DNA from: Parapristionchus giblindavisi
Taxonomy: Eukaryota > Nematoda > Chromadorea > Rhabditida > Diplogasteridae
DNA: 64,000 nucleotides
NCBI GenBank assembly: GCA_943737045.1
Contig: CALSFV010000248.1
Coordinates: 310,001-374,000, forward strand
Reading direction: 5' to 3'
Part shown: in pieces, positions 59,701-64,000 of the stretch
Layout of the letters: the number at the start of each line of letters is the position of its first letter
Position numbering within the stretch: the first letter of the stretch is position 1
Position numbers and translations under genes: made by a program
The notes under the pieces: model-generated
Seen by the model: only the letters and a program-made list of their open reading frames with translations
What the model was told of the DNA's origin: nothing
The model's database searches: none

Positions 59701-62700
59701 AAGGTAGAAAAATAAAATATGGTCAAGGGAAAGAGAGTTGGCAAATGAAACTTATCACATTTGATGATCAATATGCCCCCCCATGAAGGAAAAATACCAC
59801 AAGGCATAGCGCTCACTCTCGTCCGAGTTAGAGGGGTCCAAAGTAAGTGCAGAAAAAAGTGCAAAGACTTTCCGGACACCCTAATACTTTCTGGTAGTAT
59901 TGATTTATGTGTAATCTATCTCATCTCAGGTTGATATCTGGGCTCTTGGTGTTCTGTGCTACGAGCTCCTTACTGGCAAGCCTCCATTCGATAGTGAAGA
60001 CCCGCCTAAGACTTATAAACGTATTATGAAGGTGATGAACCTTGTCTACAGTAATTGTCATTTTATTGATTGTTTCAGCTCAGATATGACTTTCCTGGGT
60101 ACGTGTCGAAAGGAGCTCGTCATCTGATTCGTAAATTGCTCGTTATCGAGCCTGAGGAACGACTTCCATTACTACAGGTCAGTATCTTTATACGACTGAT
60201 GAAACTTTAATCTCGCTTGTTAGAAGGAACAAATGGCCAATTTATATTACTTTGATTGGAAATTGATCGCATTCACAGACAATGAGATAAACATCGAGGC
60301 GTTGATTGATTTGCGTAGCTGCATGATAAAATCATACATTTACATACCATCATTATGGGGGCATGACAGAAGCGCAACGTTAAAAGCGCAACTGCCACTT
60401 TTCGACAAAAGCGCAACCATGAAAATCGCAAACGACAAAAGTGCAACGGGGCATATCTCGGTCGGGGATGACCGTACCGACCTCTGGATGGGTTTATCCG
60501 AACACACTCGGTCTACGCTATTATGGCACAAGTTGATCTTTGATCTTTCACACCAAAACGACAAAAGCGCAACGGGGCATATCTCGGTCGGGGATGACCG
60601 TACGGACCTCTGGATGGGTTTATCCGATCCCACTCGGTCTACGCTATTATGGCACAAGTTGATCTTTGATCTTTTACACCAAAACGACATAAGCGCAACG
60701 GGGCATATCTCGGTCGGGGATGACCGTACGGACCTCTGGATGGGTTTATCCGATCCCACTCGGTCTACGCTATTATGGCACAAGTTGATCTTTGATCTTT
60801 TACACCAAAACGACATAAGCGCAACGGGGCATATCTCGGTCGGGGATGACCGTACGGACCTCTGGATGGGTTTATCCGAACCCAAACTGTCTACGCTATT
60901 ATGGCACAAGTTGATCTTTGATCTTTCACACCAAAACGACATAAGCGCAACGGGGCATATCTCGGTCGGGGATGACCGTACGGACCTCTGGATGGGTTTA
61001 TCCGAACCCACTCGGTCTACGCTATTATGTCACAAGTTGATCTTTGATCTTTCACACCAAAACGACAAAAGCGCAACGGGGCATATCTCGGTCGGGGATG
61101 ACCGTACCGACCTCTGGATGGGTTTATCCGAACACACTCGGTCCACGCTATTATGGCACAAGTTGATCTTTGATCTTTCACACCAAAACGACATAAGCGC
61201 AACGGGGCATATCTCGGTCGGGGAAGACCGTACGGACCTCTGGATGGGTTTATCCGAACCCACTCGGTCTACGCTATTATGGCACAAGTTGATCTTTGAT
61301 CTTTCACACCAAAACGACATAAGCGCAACGGGGCATATCTCGGTCGGGGATGACCGTACGGACCTCTGGATGGGTTTATCCGAACCCACTCGGTCTACGC
61401 TATTATGGTACAAGTTGATCTTTGATCTTTCACACCAAAACGACATAAGCGCAACGGGGCATATCTCGGTCGGGGATGACCGTACGGACCTCTGGATGGG
61501 TTTATCCGAACCCACTCGGTCTACGCTATTATGGTACAAGTTGATCTTTGATCTTTCACACCAAAACGACATAAGCGCAACGGGGCATATCTCGGTCGGG
61601 GATGACCGTACGGACCTCTGGATGGGTTTATCCGAACCCACTCGGTCTACGCTATTATGTCACAAGTTGATCTTTGATCTTTCACACCAAAACGACATAA
61701 GCGCAACGGGGCATATCTCGGTCGGGGATGACCGTACGGACCTCTGGATGGGTTTATCCGAACCCACTCGGTCTACGCTATTATGGTACAAGTTGATCTT
61801 TGATCTTTCACACCAAAACGACATAAGCGCAACGGGGCATATCTCGGTCGGGGATGACCGTACGGACCTCTGGATGGGTTTATCCGAACCCAAACTGTCT
61901 ACGCTATTATGGCACAAGTTGATCTTTGATCTTTCACACCAAAACGACATAAGCGCAACGGGGCATATCTCGGTAGATATGCCCCGTTGCGCTTATGTCG
62001 TTTTGGTGTAAAAGATCAAAGATCAACTTGTACCATAATAGCGTAGACCGAGTGGGTTCGGATAAACCCATCCAGAGGTCCGTACGGTCATCCCCGACCG
62101 AGATATGCCCCGTTGCGCTTTTGTCGTTTGCGATTTTCATGGTGCCTGCCTAGGTATCGAAGGTTAGGAGGAGTTTCTTATATGTTTATTGTATCTGTAG
62201 ATAAATTATATCATTATCCCTCCTTAGTATATGGTTTAACACGACCAGGGGTTTAGTACCTGCGTCCCCGATTTCAGACGCTCATTATAGCAATGAGTGG
62301 GGGGGGGGGCGTAGGAGGACACCGAAAATGTTTGGGTATAGGTGTGGGGGTCTATGATTACAATAGTTTTTATTCCCGATAATCTTTCTCGACATTAGTG
62401 GCTAAATAGGTGCACCTGAAAAACCGTATTCCTGGAGATCTATCTGATGACATTTTTGTATCATTCGGGCTAGAAATATTTTTTATTATGAAATTTATGC
62501 TAGCCTTGAATCATATCATATTTGCCTATTCAGGTCATGGAACACCTCTGGGTAATCCGTCACGTTAACGCCAAGCGAGCAGAGGTTGATGATATGATAT
62601 TAATGTCACCTTTTGCAATGATATTAATGAGCAATGATATTAATGTCACCTTTTGCAAATCGCACACACTAGTGATTTGCAAAAGATATCTGATTGGGCT

Positions 62701-62734
62701 GATGCTTGTAATCTTACTCTCTCTCTCTCTCTGA
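50739..62734 (+). CDS. Aurora-type Ser/Thr kinase, copy C, introns swollen by transposons
   Basis: Coding blocks: 50739-50837 (exon 2 begins at acceptor 50728), 50881-50960, 52897-52975, 53240-53299, 53563-53711, 55226-55298, 59930-60031, 60079-60177, 62534-62734; about 313 residues, all in frame. The upstream ATG used in A and B is GTG here, so I start at the conserved internal Met before NDFEVG. Gly loop [27 protein letters not shown] and [13 protein letters not shown] are intact. The activation segment [15 protein letters not shown] has Lys where Aurora kinases carry Leu or Met. Introns 3, 6, 7 and 9 hold insertions of 1.2-4.4 kb. The last exon runs on to an extended tail. It may be functional, or decaying with an intact frame. 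Confidence 0.8.
51043..52644. mobile_element. 1.6-kb TTAA-type foldback element in intron 3 of kinase C
   Basis: Arms of about 550 bp (for example CACCCAAGTATGGACCCCC on the right and its inverse on the left), flanked by TTAA (51039-51042, 52645-52648). Kinases A and B have the single empty TTAA at 18232-18235 and 34058-34061. Frames of 72-109 codons in the arms mirror each other and are not genes. Confidence 0.9.
54024..55207. mobile_element. TTAA-type foldback MITE in intron 6 of kinase C
   Basis: Longer relative of 19568-20456 at the same intron position, TTAA at 54020-54023 and 55208-55211. The centre has an extra inner palindrome around TTTATCGGATC. Confidence 0.8.
55887..59178. mobile_element. 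Giant 3.3-kb foldback inside the mariner-like element
   Basis: Arms pair from CTAGGGAATGGTTT at 55887 with AAACCATTCCCTAG at 59178 and extend to about 57080/57470. The right arm has an extra block at about 58200-58760. I could not find matching 8-bp duplications. Both arms carry a tRNA-like sequence. A short acidic frame (minus, 57362-57111, [17 protein letters not shown]) spans the loop; its role is unknown. Confidence 0.75.
56105..56177 (+). repeat. tRNA-like sequence in foldback arm
   Basis: A-box-like GTGGTATAGTGGTAAGAT and B box GAGTTCGATTCCCC at tRNA spacing; mirrored at about 58909-58980 in the other arm. No good acceptor stem. Confidence 0.45.
60357..62147. repeat. 126-bp satellite capped by inverted ends, intron 9 of kinase C
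   Basis: Thirteen starts of GGGCATATCTCGGTCGGGGA spaced 126 bp (60449 to 61961), then one inverted unit (61976-62141). The outermost parts are inverted copies (ATGAAAATCGCAAACGACAA at 60419 and its inverse near 62122-62141), so the array sits inside a terminal-inverted-repeat element. Because 126 is a multiple of three, both strands stay open for hundreds of codons. Differences between units alter amino acids freely, so I do not call a protein. Confidence 0.9.
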
Positions 62735-63390
62735 GACTATGTGCGTTGTAATGCATTATGGCATTCAGAAATATTGTAGTGATTACTTCTTTCCCAATAA
62801 CAGAGTCATTGCCTATTATTAGCTATGACTCTGTTATTTGGAATTCGAAAAGATCAGGATTAATTAAAGAGATTGAATCTGTTCAAAGAGATTATCGAAC
62901 ATTGGCGCGCGATAGCTGATCTATGTACTTTTCTTGCATAATTCAATAAATAAATATTATGAGTACAATTGCTCTTTCCTATTTAAAGTTGTTCCCGCGC
63001 TGCGTCTGAGAAAAAAAGGCCATTCGTTGAGAATCATCTTACCATTCAAAATCTCTTTTCTACATTAGCCTCAAGAGCTATTGATATTTGGAATAACTTC
63101 CCAGATAATATTGTGCAATCAATCTTTTCGTAATTATGCAAAAAAGATTCATTTAGTGTGATTCTCCCGGAGGCTCATATTAAGTCGTGAAATATAACTA
63201 TAAGAAAGATGTCCTACTGCCTCCTATCTACCCCCCCCCCCCCATCTCACCTCTCACCGATTCACCTTGGCGAAGGACATTCTTCAAAAAGACTGACCTA
63301 ACAGATATATCCCATCCCCGATGTGTTCTATTGATGGAATAAATATTTATAATTATTCTTATTATTATTATCATCTACCGTAATCTAATA
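62720..63390 (+). mobile_element. LINE tail, unit C
   Basis: As 38405-39085, with YDSVIWNSKRSGLIKEIE and WNNFPDN text and broken frames. Confidence 0.63.
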
Positions 63391-63674
63391 ATCTTCAATA
63401 TCCTACATATTTATTTTAAATAATTTACATTTTACGTGCATGCAAACCTATAAATACTTGTACATATATTATTATAATATTGTTAATTTAATATTCCCTC
63501 CAATAACATGTACTGATGATCATGAACTGACTTTATAATATCCTACTCTTCAATTATCATACTATATTCGTATACATTCTATCGTTTCCCTAACTTGTAC
63601 AGTTGACCACAGTTTATCTTACCCTCCTTTCATAATAGATTAATGATTCGCGCAATGATTTCTCTCCTTATTAT

Positions 63675-64000
63675 ATACACGTTAGTTCGAAATGAGAGAG
63701 AGATGGGAATAGCGGGGCAAAAGAGATGCTGAGGCGACTTTTGCCACCACTGTGGTGCGCTGTTTGGTGTGTTTTCGCAATCTCATAATAATAAGATGAT
63801 AGTTCATTAGTCAGAGCGGCGCACCTCAGGCAGGTTTGGTGGCGCGGCAGAGAGTGTGACAGAGAGAATCATTTGATGCCATCTCGCACGCACATCTTCT
63901 CTAATGCAGCCCACCAAACCCGCCTGGCATCCGCCTCGCCCTCTTTATAAGTTGGAAAACGTGATTTGCCCTTCCTTCATTGTTGCCCCGCTATTACAGA
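63675..64000. other. Conserved 350-bp block (C), cut by window end
   Basis: Matches 39365-39700 nearly base for base, with CTCTTTATAAG. The window ends in this block, so the rest of unit C lies outside. Confidence 0.4.

Larger units (their letters stand above)
55451..59883 (-). mobile_element. Degenerate mariner-like element in intron 7 of kinase C
   Basis: Ends TTAGGGTGTCCGG and CCGGACACCCTAA fit mariner termini. The minus strand near 59290-59570 reads helix-turn-helix-like text ([12 protein letters not shown], after a basic KVRTSTQF stretch), as in mariner transposase N-termini, with frame breaks. The element is split by a larger foldback (55887-59178). No complete transposase remains. Confidence 0.6.

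Noticed and set aside
60233..62011. 592-codon frame with 42-residue repeats in kinase C intron 9
   Set aside because: It is the 126-bp satellite; the reverse strand is equally open and unit differences are mostly amino-acid changing.

Overview
The window looks like a piece of an animal nuclear genome, most likely a nematode. The evidence is tiny introns (43-66 bp in several places), 3' splice sites ending TTTCAG or TTGCAG, an AIR-2-like (Aurora) kinase gene, and very dense inverted-repeat DNA transposons. The species is inferred, not proven. There is no bacterial-style operon, rRNA or clearly functional tRNA gene.

At large scale the window is a tandem array of one segment. Position 1 reappears at 24279 and at 42422, giving unit A (1-24278), unit B (24279-42421) and unit C (42422 to beyond 64000). 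Each unit runs in this order: a hAT-like foldback element, a 16/64-bp satellite, a pyrimidine-rich minisatellite, a decayed polyubiquitin fragment, a heat-shock-like promoter sequence, tRNA-like heads, a TTCGTTAA-rich MITE, a conserved 350-bp block, and a ten-exon Aurora-type Ser/Thr kinase gene followed by a 5'-truncated LINE. The three kinase genes are at 17848-21610, 33674-38377 and 50739-62734. The second and third have closely matching exon phases and all kinase motifs. The units are mosaic: A and C share some insertions, A and B share others, which suggests gene conversion or unequal exchange.

The most interesting insertion is an apparently intact DIRS1-type tyrosine-recombinase retrotransposon (3268-8950, minus strand) in unit A only. 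Its exact boundaries are predicted by its internal complementary region and confirmed by empty sites in units B and C. It encodes a Gag-like protein, then RT, RNase H and a Dam-like domain, then a tyrosine recombinase. Its gag is split by four spliceosomal-type introns. A fifth intron sits exactly at the Gag stop, so splicing would fuse Gag to RT and retention would end Gag. A sixth possible intron contains the internal complementary region and would add a Lys/Arg-rich tail to the recombinase. This use of splicing in place of frameshifting is the best candidate for an undescribed system here.

The rest is repeat biology that the tandem copies make easy to read. Filled and empty sites define hAT-like (8-bp duplication), TTAA-type and TA-type MITEs. 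Satellites of 238 bp and 126 bp have expanded in single units. Insertions are nested up to three deep inside kinase introns.
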